Assembly (NCBI GenBank): GCA_020809705.1
Contig: CP085833.1
Span: forward strand, 3,844,001 to 3,908,000
DNA from: Calonectria ilicicola
Lineage: Eukaryota > Ascomycota > Sordariomycetes > Hypocreales > Nectriaceae
Length of the DNA stretch: 64,000 nucleotides
Direction of reading: 5' to 3'
The translations under genes and the position numbers were made by a program. The notes below the pieces were generated by a model, which was given only the letters and a program-made list of their open reading frames with translations, was not told the DNA's origin and ran no database searches. Shown piece by piece: positions 34,265-44,333 of the stretch; positions within the stretch are counted from its first letter, which is position 1, and each line of letters begins with the position of its first letter.

Positions 34265-36194
34265 CGATTCAATTCTGGAAAAATATTTACATCTCATCAT
34301 TGACTCACACAGAAAATTTCATGTTGTGCATCACGCATTGTGTATTCCAAAGGAGGTAATCTAAATGGACAAGGGTGATGCAGGCGTCCGGGAGAACAAT
34401 ACTGAGGCTTCATATTGTTGTATCACTTAGCTAGAACACCAGAACGCCACATCCCCAACACCCCGAGCCTGGTTGCAATTCCAAATTAGTCGGTGCGAAA
34501 ATAATTGGTTGGTTAAATAAGGGGTCTCGTGTCACGTAATTTCCTCGCCTGATTCTCTTGCGTGGCCAAGAAGTTGGGATTTGGTGGCTGGCTTTGTATC
34601 GGGAGCTGCTGATGTTCCAGAAGGTCGTGGAATGCAACTGTGAGAGGAACAGGGTGGCATAAATTATCGCATACAAATTCAGATACGTATTGCCGTTAAC
34701 AACGCAGTCGAGATGGCCACATAGCACTACAAGGAGGCCATGTGGAAGAAGGCATTAGTTAAAATGTGTCTCTCGAGCACATACCTCCTCAACTCCGACA
34801 TCACCAAGCAATTATCTCCCATTCTATGCTCACCGTACACAGTCCCAGTCTGTGGCAAAAACGCCTCCGCCATTGAACGGCAAACACTTCCGTCCAATTT
34901 TCCAGGCTGGCAGCTGGTCCCAGTAGGGCTGGATTGGCATACAGGCACAGAGCGCCCTTGTAATGCGGTCGTCAGCAAAGTCAAATCATGAAACTCTAAG
35001 CAGAGGGGGCGAAATGACCTGGAGATACCATCGGGTAGCTCAGGTTCGCTACCAAACATTGGCGAAAGGTACATCCAACACGATTTGGAACATTTTTGTG
35101 TAACGAGCTCTAGGTCATGATTATGCTGTACACCAAGACGGCCTGAATCTGTATCATAATTCACAAACACACGCCATCACAATACAATTATATGCAGGTA
35201 AAATGAATTATTAGAATGCACAATTCAAGCACAAATTAACATCTTCCATCTTGAAATTATGCTACAGTGAACAAGACTGACCTGCAACAACCCTGGGTGA
35301 TTTCCACATCACCCATGTCACCAGCCAGGCACCCGTCAGCCTCAGGAGAAGCGATTCGCTCTCTTCGCAAATTAGCACAGAGTCTAAAAGCAAACACATC
35401 CAAAAAGGTCCACAAGGTGACTCGCTTCTCGTCTGCTGCCTGCAGTTTGCTCCCTGTGATGCGCTGCTCAGTGGAGCTCCCAGCCTCGAGCTTTTGCAAT
35501 CTCCCATTGGCCATAATTCTGCCCAGTCCACAATCACTCTCTCGCTCACCGCCTTTGAGAATTCTATAAAGACGGCAGCTGCCCGCCAACTTTTGGATTT
35601 TTTTCCTTTCTCCTTAGCTCTCTTTGCCTTTTGGCTTAGATCAAGTGTAGTATCTGTTCTTTTCAGTTTAATCTCTGAAAGATGTCTAAGGACATCAATC
35701 GTGATTATTCTTATTTTTGGCTCTCGGGCGGTTTCCTCTGTGCTTGCACATGATTCCACCCACAGTGTCCCTGGTATTACACTGCCTCCAGGTGACGCGA
35801 ACACTACATGGGCTCACTTTTTCATTGTTGACTCAGGCTTGCTTGGGCTGCGAAGAAGACTGGAAAGAATTGAGTAGAGAGGTTCGGATGGTGTCGCGTT
35901 CAGCGGGTTCTCGTGATGTGTAGCGTAGCAGGGTAGTGATGTGAGACTGACCAGATGTGTAAATTTGATGGCAAAGCAGTGTGTTGTGCCCATAAATGAA
36001 CTGTTCAGCGAGTCCGTGAACGTAACGCCGTATTGTCATGCTGTAAAACGTAGCTCTGAATCCCTAAATCATCTCTCCCTCCAGCCAAGTGAAGGCCGAT
36101 TCGTCAAATCAAATCCGCAGTCCCAATTTTCACCTCGCATCCAAAGCTTCAAATCCACATCTGCAGAGCCTCAAGAAACCAGACGTACCTCAAC

Positions 36195-37147
36195 ATGTCG
36201 TCCGAAAAGCCCCTCCTCGACCCCTCCATCTTCGCCCACCTCAAGGACAAGCTCGAGGAGGAGACGCAGGTCCGCGACACTCTCACCCAGATCGTCCAGC
36301 GCCTGGAGCGTGCCGTGGCTGCCACCCAAGGCCTGCTCTCCCGCGTCCACTCCACCACCCGCGCCCGCTGTGAGTTCCAAGCAAAAGAAGACTGAAAAAG
36401 CGATTGGGCAAAGGCTAACTCGCTCGGATCAAAGACCCAACATTGGTGGCTCAGCTCGAGGAATCCATCAAGGAACAGGTGACGATCGTGGCAGAGCTCA
36501 ACGAGGTGGCCAGCAAGCAGCCTTACTACAAGTAATTTTTCCCCTACCAATCCCACCAACATACCAACATCACTCGCTAACGCCCATTGCAGGTACAACG
36601 CCAAATGGGCCCGAGTCGTTCAGAATGCGATCGGTACCGTCGTGTACTGCGGCTGGCTGGGCGGCCTAGGCAACGACTCCCAGCCTGGCGAGCTCGGCCG
36701 CCTGCTGACTCTTGAACAAGTCGGCGAGATCTTCAACGGTAAGAGCCCAACCAGCAACCCCTTCTCTCGTTCCCACCGCAAATCTTTTCCTCTAACACGG
36801 CTCTCTGTCCCCCAGTCCCCGCCAACCTCAAGGACCGCGATGCCTTCCACCTCACCATTGAGGAGTACCTCCTGTCACTGACAGACCTGACCTCTGAGCT
36901 GGCCCGCCTGGCCACAAACGCTGTAACCCACGGCGACTTTGAGTTACCGTTGACCATCAGCGCCTTCATTAAGGACTTGTTTGCCGGCTTCCAGCTACTA
37001 AACCTCAAGAACGACATCCTACGCAAACGCGCTGATGCAGTCAAGTACGACGTCAAAAAGGTCGAGGATGTCGTGTACGACCTCAGTCTGCGAGGACTGA
37101 TCAAGAGACCCAGTGAGGGTGACACTGAGATGGCCACCGCTGAGTAG
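36195..37147 (+). CDS. TSN: Translin
   Basis: Exons are 36195-36369, 36435-36531, 36593-36738 and 36816-37147, giving 249 residues. It starts with the translin-type helical region (IFAHLKDKLEEETQVRDTLTQIVQRLER). It continues with QPYYKYNAKWARVVQNAIGTVVY, LTIEEYLLSLTDLTSELARLATNAVT and, at the end, LNLKNDILRKRADAVKYDVKKVEDVVYDLSLRGL when the segments are read across their natural breaks, which are hallmarks of the family. Translin is an all-helical single-stranded nucleic-acid-binding protein that forms octamers. With TRAX it forms the C3PO endoribonuclease, which in Neurospora acts on tRNA fragments and in other organisms on small RNA passenger strands. The acidic C-terminal tail is typical. 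It is expected in cytosol and nucleus. It is convergent with the PNUTS-like gene, with 421 bases between the stops. Confidence 0.93.
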
Positions 37148-37568
37148 ACGTGCTCTTGGTCAAAAGCAAAAAGCAAGAGGGGTCAGCGCCTTATTTATCA
37201 TCGATAGCCAACGGCATCTAGACACTCATGCATGACATCACGGAAAAGCAAACAAACAGATCAGGTGCACACTCAGTATGGTATTTTCCAATAACAATGT
37301 GAAGCATTATTATAAAAAGAAACATGAATTTGTCTAGTATTGTTTTGCTGGTACTCAGCGCTCCGTCTGTAGTGAACCATTTCTCCCAAATCCCAGTACC
37401 CCGCCAATGATGATAATAGATATTTGAGTTTTTACAGTAATATACAACCATCCGCTCCACACATTGTCCGTCCCGCTCTTGTTCCCGCTGGAAAAGAAGC
37501 AAATTGACCAAATTATGTCGGTCTACTGAATCATCATTACGTCTTCATATGCGATGTTATAATTCCCC
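37148..37568. other. Convergent gap between translin and PNUTS-like genes
   Basis: 421 bases of AT-rich 3' flanking sequence. Nothing else is seen. Confidence 0.7.
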
Positions 37569-40500
37569 TCAGTCATGACGAAACGTGCACTTGTCTCCCC
37601 TGGCACATTTGCCCTGCTGCCAGAAGGTACAAGGCTTAGTTCCAATCAACGCCTTGTTCGCCGGTTTGTGTGGCGGAAGTGTCCCTCTCTTTCTACGAGC
37701 GTCCTTTCCATCTCGTTGTTCACCTCGTCCTCCCAGCTGGTCTTCGGACCGATCTCGTTCCCGTTCCCAATCCCCGGCGGGGGCTGCTGCTGCTGCTGCT
37801 GAGGCAGCCGGCTGCTGCCCCTGAGCCAACTGTGTGAGCATCATATACTGCTGATATGAGGGGTCGTTGGGGTTCAAAAAGTTGGTGGCATTTGATGTTG
37901 GAGCCTGTGCAGGTTGTTGAGCAGGTTGGTTGATGGCGGCCAGTATCGACTGTAGCTGACTGTCGGGAATTTGCGCCTGCTGTCCTGAAGGCGCACTAGG
38001 CTGCTGCTGTGCCTGTTGTTGAACCTGCTGTTGAACTTGCTGCTGACCACCCGTCACCTGTTGGAGCAATGCCATGTAGGGCGCATAAGCCTGCTGCTGT
38101 TGTGCGTAGTATGCAGACCAGTCTTGGTTAACTACCGCATGTCCACCGTTCAAGTTTGTGGCCGCTGCTCCCAATGCATTAGCCGAAGCTGACGCCAGGA
38201 TGCTATCTTCTTCCGCTTTCTGCCTGGCAGCAAGCTCTTTATTGAAGCCAAAGCGCCATTCTCGTACCTTCTCCTCGTCGTGCAATATCCACTCAGGAGG
38301 AGATATGGCTGGGAATGGCTTTCCAGCCAGACTTCGAGCCACAGTCTCGATCGACATTCCACAGAGGCGGACGGATGGGTCAGAGTAGTGGAAAGTCCGC
38401 CATACATCAGTCTGGCTCGGGTTGGTATCTCGCCAGTTCTTAACTGGTTCGGAGCGCAGAATGGCAACAACCTGCTCCTCAGTGGCCCCGCCAAGCGCGA
38501 TGGGAAGGCTATCGTGTGCTGAAGCGGAAACGTGCTTCGTTGGGATAGCAGGAGTATGGGCAGAAGCTTGAGGTGCTGCTGGTGTGCCTCGAAGTCGGCC
38601 CAAAATCGAGTCAAGCTTGTTTGAGGGGTTCTCTTTGGCATCCAAGCGCTTAGCTGCTGCGTAAAGTGCCCCATCAACTCCCATCTGCTGACCATCCCTC
38701 CATCGAAGCTGAATTTCCTGGAACTTAGGGTCGTCGTTGGGAAGATAAATCGTTCTCCCAGACACTTGAGCCGGCTCAGGCGGTGGGGACTTGGGTGTTG
38801 GGGGAATATCATCGTAATCTGTATAAATAGCCATGAGCTCCTTTTGCTCACGTTCCGCAATATGTTGTTGTTCGCTTGTTGTAAATGTAACGTTTCCGCC
38901 TCGAGTGACGAAGTTCTTGTTACGAACCTCATCCGAGAGGTTCGAAAATGTTGTGGCAATCGGTTCCAGCCATGGTTGATAAGGAATGTCGTCGTCGTCT
39001 TCGTCCTCCTCGGCGGTGGCGCGTTGTTTCAGCACCATGCCTTCAGATCTATCATCGCCAGCATCGCGAATCATGTGAACCTCCCTGCCTTCGTCTTCTG
39101 AATCCTCCTTCTGGAAAATTTTCACCTGAACCAATTCGGCTTCAGGCTTCCAACTAACGCGGAGCTTCCGGCGCGCCTCCTTTCGAAGTCGCTTAGCCTT
39201 TTCCTCGGGGGATTCCGAAGTGTCCGGGCTCTTATCCTCTCTGGGGGCTATGGCAACAGGCTCAGGTTTAGGTGCGTTGATCGAATCGAGAAGCGAAGCG
39301 ATTCCAGATAGGGCACTAGATGTTGACGGAACAGTCTTCGGTAATGGTACCTTTGTCTCGGGTCTAGACGTTGTCTTCACCTCTACTCTCGGCTTCTCTT
39401 CACTGGCTACCTTGGCATCCACTTTAGGCGCTTCAGGTTTAGGAACTGACTTAGCCACCGGCCTCGACTTACCAGGCAAAATGGAGTTTGCCGCCGCCTT
39501 AGCTGCCGTTGTTTTGGATGCAGACTGGAGTTGAAGTTTGGGTTGAGCCAACTTCTTACTAAGAGAGTTGCCGCTGGACTCTACCGCAATCTTCTTCACA
39601 ACTCGTGTGTCGCCTTCATCATCCCTACCTCGCTTCGAAGTGGAATGATCTGACTTAGTCGCAGCCTTTGCCCTGCTAGCAGCTGAAGTACCAGTGTACC
39701 CTGTGGAGGTGTCGGACTCAGTTGCTTTGAGGACTTTCTTAACTTTAATAGAGATGTCGCGCACAAGATCTTTGACCTCCTGGTCACCCTTGTCTGCGAA
39801 CCTCTTGCGCACCGTTTCAAAATTGGTTGTTTCCGCAATCTTCCTCGTCATGGGAAAATGTGAGAACAGCTCGAGAACAACCTTTGGGAGTTTTCCAGAG
39901 AAATCACTAGCCTTGATACACATGATCAAAGTATTAATGAGACTGAGTACTAATTTTTGATGCCCGCCTAGATTGTCGATAACAGCATCATCCGCATGTT
40001 CAATAGTGGCGTCGAGTGCTCGATAAATTATCTCCTTCTTTTGCTCGAAATCATGACGACGCCTGGCAATCTCAGCCTCGGGCATCTTGTCCTTGACTGC
40101 TTGGTCAAGGTCTTGTTTCGCGCGATTTACGTCACTTCGAAGTTTAATAAAGTATTCTCCAGCCTGCTGCACACGGCCAGCAATCAAAGAACTTGTTCTT
40201 GGAGTTGATTGGTCAATATTGACAATGCCAACAGCATCCCACGCTGCAGCTCCCGCTGGGTCAGACGGGCGGGTAGCAGGTCGGATCTTGTACAAGTTAG
40301 AAGAGGCTCTCAAATTACTTTGGGACATAAAACTCACTGGCTTGTTCCGCTCCTCCTCTTGCTCTCTCTTGGCCTTCTTCTCTGCTTTGTTCTTTGACGC
40401 CTCGTCAGATTTGAGTTGCTCTTTAAAAGCATGAGGATACTCGGTATACTTGGGACGTCTCTTTCCCAACGCTCTCATAGAGCGGTCAAATTCGTCCAGT

Positions 40501-41996
40501 AAATCTTTCGCCTCAATACGTCTCTCATCTAGGCCACCCTTCTCTGGTGAGGGTCGGTACTGGCTTGTAAATCTCCCCTGGACTTCACAAGGAAGGCTGT
40601 AGCCAAATTCCGGGACCATGGCCTTTCCACTACGGGGCGGCAGAGATACCAAAGGAGCAAGCTTGTCATAGCTCTTCGGCGCTGGGAGCTTTGTGCTAGC
40701 ATCATACACGAGGTAGGGGAGGCCCTTTATGGCGGGCTGTTTGGCTTGTGCAGCCTTGGTGCGCTTGTTAAACTGGGTAATTATCTGCGCCTCTTCGGCC
40801 GTTGGGACAGGAGCGTTCAGGGAATCAACATCATCAACCCTCTTTGTCGGCGTATTACCAAAGGCTCCAGTGTCGCCAGGCGAATCCACGTGTACAAGAG
40901 TGGGCTCAGGAGTATGCACCTCTGGAACACTCTTGGCTACTGCCCGCTTACGCTTCTTGGGAGAAGGCTCGAGCGGAGCAGGCTGCTGCTGTTCGATTTC
41001 AATAGTTTGTTGTGGTATCATGTACTGGGCGGTGGTGGCAGGTGGGGGAGAGGCGCTCGGAGGGAATGCGGTCGATTGCTGATGCATGGGCTGTTGATGT
41101 ACAGGTTGCTGGAAGTTCCGGTTCGAAACACCCTGCTGGTGATACGCAAGTGGTTCCTGGGCGACATATTGTTGCTGGGCTTGCGGTTGTGAGTAGGCCT
41201 GTTGTGTCGGCTGCTGCTGCTGTTGCTGTTGCTGTTGCAGCGGCTGACGGTGTGGTTGTTGGTAATTGTGCTGGGTGTTCGCCTGGGGTTGTTGCGTTTG
41301 CCCATTGACAGCAGGAGGGGAGAATGCCGGGTTCTGGCCATAAGATTGTTGATTCGGGGCCGGTGAATGCTGAGGAGGTCGACTATAGCCATGGCCGTGA
41401 GCGTAGGGGGGAGCCTGAAGTCCGTCATACTGCTGAACAGGTGTATGGCTCTGTTGTCGATTCTGCTGGGGCATCACATGAGGCTGGGCGAACTGCTGGA
41501 TTGGAGACTCATACGAATGTTCGTTTTGCGGTGGAAACGAATACTGTTGGAAATTTTGGGAGTGAGCATGTGGGTGGCTCTGGACTTGGTTCATGTGACC
41601 CAGGGAATCTCCCAAATTCATCTTGCTCTGCTGAGCATACAAATCCGGGTGAATGTCACTGAAAGCAGGATCCATTACATCCTGGCCAGGCTGGGAGAAC
41701 TGTTGGTTCAAATCCAAGGAATCGTGGCCAGAGTGGAAATTTGGTTGGCCTGAACTTGAGCCATGCAGACTTCCCGTGAGAAAGGAGTTGCTCTGGTGCG
41801 GAGAGTCGAAAAAGTTGGAGGCTGCATCCTGGGGGTTGATATGAGAGTAGGCAGCTTGGTCAGCCATAGGTTGCGACCATGGCTGATGAGGGTCAAACTG
41901 CCCATTCTGTCCAGCAAAGTTGTAGCTAGGCTGCCATTGATGCTGGTGCGACTGCTCATCTGCGCCCGTCTGTCCAGGATTGGACCACGACTGCAT
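37569..41996 (-). CDS. ppn1: PNUTS/Ppn1-like protein phosphatase 1 regulator with CCCH finger
   Basis: A single uninterrupted frame of 1475 residues. The first ~330 residues are low-complexity Gln/His/Pro/Ser with a poly-Gln block near residue 255 (codons around 41208-41240). A helical region at about 670-755 (VLSLINTLIMCIKA, LPKVVLELFSHFPMTRKIAE, VRKRFADKGD) resembles the TFIIS N-terminal/LW domain. The PP1-docking RVxF-type motif is KLRVSW at about 943-948, followed by an acidic stretch. A CCCH zinc finger (C-x7-C-x5-C-x3-H, Cys1456, Cys1464, Cys1470, His1474) ends the protein. This order matches PNUTS/PPP1R10 and fission yeast Ppn1, which target PP1 to the cleavage-and-polyadenylation machinery and to RNA polymerase II at transcription termination. 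It is nuclear. Assignment rests on domain order, not overall identity. Confidence 0.8.
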   Translation of the reverse strand: MQSWSNPGQTGADEQSHQHQWQPSYNFAGQNGQFDPHQPWSQPMADQAAYSHINPQDAASNFFDSPHQSNSFLTGSLHGSSSGQPNFHSGHDSLDLNQQFSQPGQDVMDPAFSDIHPDLYAQQSKMNLGDSLGHMNQVQSHPHAHSQNFQQYSFPPQNEHSYESPIQQFAQPHVMPQQNRQQSHTPVQQYDGLQAPPYAHGHGYSRPPQHSPAPNQQSYGQNPAFSPPAVNGQTQQPQANTQHNYQQPHRQPLQQQQQQQQQPTQQAYSQPQAQQQYVAQEPLAYHQQGVSNRNFQQPVHQQPMHQQSTAFPPSASPPPATTAQYMIPQQTIEIEQQQPAPLEPSPKKRKRAVAKSVPEVHTPEPTLVHVDSPGDTGAFGNTPTKRVDDVDSLNAPVPTAEEAQIITQFNKRTKAAQAKQPAIKGLPYLVYDASTKLPAPKSYDKLAPLVSLPPRSGKAMVPEFGYSLPCEVQGRFTSQYRPSPEKGGLDERRIEAKDLLDEFDRSMRALGKRRPKYTEYPHAFKEQLKSDEASKNKAEKKAKREQEEERNKPVSFMSQSNLRASSNLYKIRPATRPSDPAGAAAWDAVGIVNIDQSTPRTSSLIAGRVQQAGEYFIKLRSDVNRAKQDLDQAVKDKMPEAEIARRRHDFEQKKEIIYRALDATIEHADDAVIDNLGGHQKLVLSLINTLIMCIKASDFSGKLPKVVLELFSHFPMTRKIAETTNFETVRKRFADKGDQEVKDLVRDISIKVKKVLKATESDTSTGYTGTSAASRAKAATKSDHSTSKRGRDDEGDTRVVKKIAVESSGNSLSKKLAQPKLQLQSASKTTAAKAAANSILPGKSRPVAKSVPKPEAPKVDAKVASEEKPRVEVKTTSRPETKVPLPKTVPSTSSALSGIASLLDSINAPKPEPVAIAPREDKSPDTSESPEEKAKRLRKEARRKLRVSWKPEAELVQVKIFQKEDSEDEGREVHMIRDAGDDRSEGMVLKQRATAEEDEDDDDIPYQPWLEPIATTFSNLSDEVRNKNFVTRGGNVTFTTSEQQHIAEREQKELMAIYTDYDDIPPTPKSPPPEPAQVSGRTIYLPNDDPKFQEIQLRWRDGQQMGVDGALYAAAKRLDAKENPSNKLDSILGRLRGTPAAPQASAHTPAIPTKHVSASAHDSLPIALGGATEEQVVAILRSEPVKNWRDTNPSQTDVWRTFHYSDPSVRLCGMSIETVARSLAGKPFPAISPPEWILHDEEKVREWRFGFNKELAARQKAEEDSILASASANALGAAATNLNGGHAVVNQDWSAYYAQQQQAYAPYMALLQQVTGGQQQVQQQVQQQAQQQPSAPSGQQAQIPDSQLQSILAAINQPAQQPAQAPTSNATNFLNPNDPSYQQYMMLTQLAQGQQPAASAAAAAAPAGDWERERDRSEDQLGGRGEQRDGKDARRKRGTLPPHKPANKALIGTKPCTFWQQGKCARGDKCTFRHD

Positions 41997-44333
41997 CTTG
42001 GGCGATGCTTAAGGCCGCGGCCGCCACGGCAGCAGCAGCAACACCAGGAATCAACTAACTGTCAAGGGTGGCTCTAAGGCTAATGCATGTTGTCAGCGAT
42101 CACCGCTATGTACGTGTGTGGATGCGCAAAAGGAAACGATGCAGTGACGCGAAGCCAAGTCGACCGCTGAGGGTGTGGTCGCGGCCAACGGCGTTCAAGT
42201 AGCCACGTTAGACGCGGGAGGAGCGGTGAATCAAAAAGACAGGCTGGGCAGGTACTGACACGGCTAAATGACGGGGGGGCGAGACTTGGGGCTGAGGAAC
42301 CTCAGTTAGCGGACCAATTCCGGTTATCAAAGTTCCACGAGACCCACCCTATGGCTTTGGCGCTAGTCCGGATATGGTGGTTTGACAAGGATGGTGCGGT
42401 GTTGAGAAGCGCGAACAGGATAATCTGCAGAGGGCGAATAAGAAACAAATCATCAGCGATACTGCAGCAAAAAAAAAATATTGTGGTGGGAAAGAATGAT
42501 GTGGGATGGTTGTGCTTTGGGTTTGTGTATGTGCATGGCGTGGGAATGAATGAAAGAACGTATGTGAACTGAAATCCGAATCCTGGCAATTAGTTTATGG
42601 CTGGAGCACCACACAGGTGCCGCACCACAAAGACACCATCCACCCCAGCCAGGATCTGTGTCTGGAGCCAGGTCGGACAAAGAGTCAGAGTCGGGATCAA
42701 AGCAAAGGAAGCTGACGCGCGACAACGAACCCAGCAGACCACACAAGATAAGAATTCGCGAAGGCCACGATTAACGAGCTGAGTATCGGCGAACCTCTGG
42801 CGATGGAAATGCTTCGTCCGTCATTGCATTTGTTTGGAATGGATTTTTGGTGGAGCCACTGCCTTTCCCTTTGCCTTGCCATAGCCAGTGCCAGTGGATG
42901 GGTGGTGTCCCTCCATTTAGTTCTCTGCTGCGTTGTCGCGACCATGGCCGATCTGGACAAAGTTATGTCCCAACCCCCTGCACCATGATTTCCAGCATCT
43001 TTCGCGATCACTGGAAGACGTGATAGCAGGTCATTTGGACTCGTGGTACTTTTTCTTTAAACCAAAAAAACGCTCACCCATAGCATGAAGGCCAGCCCTC
43101 ATCTTGGTCCGCCAAACCGCGGTTGCCTAGATGCACACTGCCAGCATGCCCCAGAGCGGGTGCTGCCGCGGAAGCCCTCCCCGCCGCATTCTGCTCTCGC
43201 CACTTGCTTTGCAAGCACGAGTTGAAATGCCTATTTGCCAGAGCGAGTTTCCACGGCAGTTACCAGGGCACTGTCTTGCAATTTAAAATGGTGCAAGATG
43301 CGGCACGTCTGGTCCCAGAGCTCATAGAAATATCACAGATACAAAGCTGTTGTTTGGATTCATGGTGATGGTGGAAAAGGGGGGTGGATGGACGCGACGA
43401 GATTGGGATGAGATATGGGGAGTTTGGGGGTTGGAGGATTAAGCATACCCTTGAAATGTGCGAAAATGTTTCCTATAACAGTTTTATCCGTGTTTTCCTA
43501 CCGAGGGACGCAATCATTCCTGTCCCATTTGTACCGCGAGCGAGTCGCTGTTTACAACATCCTCGAGCGTGGCCTGTCGGGGGGAAAAGAAATCACAAGG
43601 GCGACGAGCGAGCGTAGGCGCAAGCGCGAGATCTGGGAGTACCCGAACGCCTCGAGTATCTATGGGCGCGGCTCACAGTGGCCTTTTGTGGGCAGCTCCG
43701 CGGCTGCGATCTCTTGCGACTGCGGCTGCGACTGCGACCGCGACTCCGGCTGATGGTGGTGATGGATGGTGGTTGATGAAGTGTCGTCAAGAGATTGAAA
43801 AAGTCGTCCCTTGTTTCGCAACGGGGGCTGGAGTGCAAAGAAGATGGCCCGATATGTCAGGCACTCAGCCCCAGCGTCAGGCATTGCCCCGCCATGACCA
43901 CTGTCCATCAACCACACGGCGACTCCAGTCACCACTGCCCGCTTAAGTTAGCGTCCCCTTGGTTGGTAGAGTCCACTGTGGCCCGTACCAATGTACCTGC
44001 CTGCATCCAATCGTCGGCGCTTGAATCGGTCCGTGCTTCACTGTCGCCAACTTATCCTCATGAGGGAGCTCCAGGCATACGACGTTGTACCGAGGTGGTG
44101 GGCTTGATATCGTGGCCTCAAGTTAAACAAAGACGGCATTGCCTTTCCCAGAAATTCGATTCGATACCGACCTGCGCTGCATCGCCCTTGCCGGCCGATC
44201 CCGACCCTGCATTCACCCGACCTTGCGCATGACTCCAGAAACAGTGGCCTCTGAAGCTTGATCGCACTGCGAACAACCCATCCCGCCACCACCGATTCGA
44301 GCTCCCGCACTGCCAACGTCATCATCTGCCACC
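41997..44333. other. Divergent promoter region between ppn1-like and SLY1 genes
   Basis: 2.3 kb with no gene. It presumably holds long 5' leaders and promoters for both genes. Overlapping frames at 43.1-44.2 kb have no motifs. An imperfect hexamer repeat is listed separately. Confidence 0.55.
43701..43753. repeat. Imperfect GCGACT-type hexamer repeat
   Basis: About eight degenerate copies of a TGCGAC/GCGACT/GCGGCT unit, followed by a GATGGT-rich stretch. Simple repeat in non-coding DNA. Confidence 0.6.

Larger units (their letters stand above)
34152..36194. other. Intergenic region between sedolisin and translin genes
   Basis: Both promoters lie here (divergent genes). Frames of 147 codons (34727-35170, -) and 180 codons (35262-35804, -) are open but show no domain, no signal peptide and no conserved look, and overlapping frames are equally long, so no gene is called. 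The boundary between the accessory left half and the housekeeping right half falls here. Confidence 0.5.

Noticed and set aside
34727..35170. 147-codon minus-strand frame
   Set aside because: No recognisable motif or splice partner; looks like chance openness.
35262..35804. 180-codon minus-strand frame between sedolisin and translin genes
   Set aside because: No domain, no signal peptide, and similarly long frames overlap on the other strand.
38150..38959. 269-codon minus-strand frame overlapping the PNUTS-like gene
   Set aside because: It is a shifted-frame shadow of the large coding sequence, with no motif of its own.
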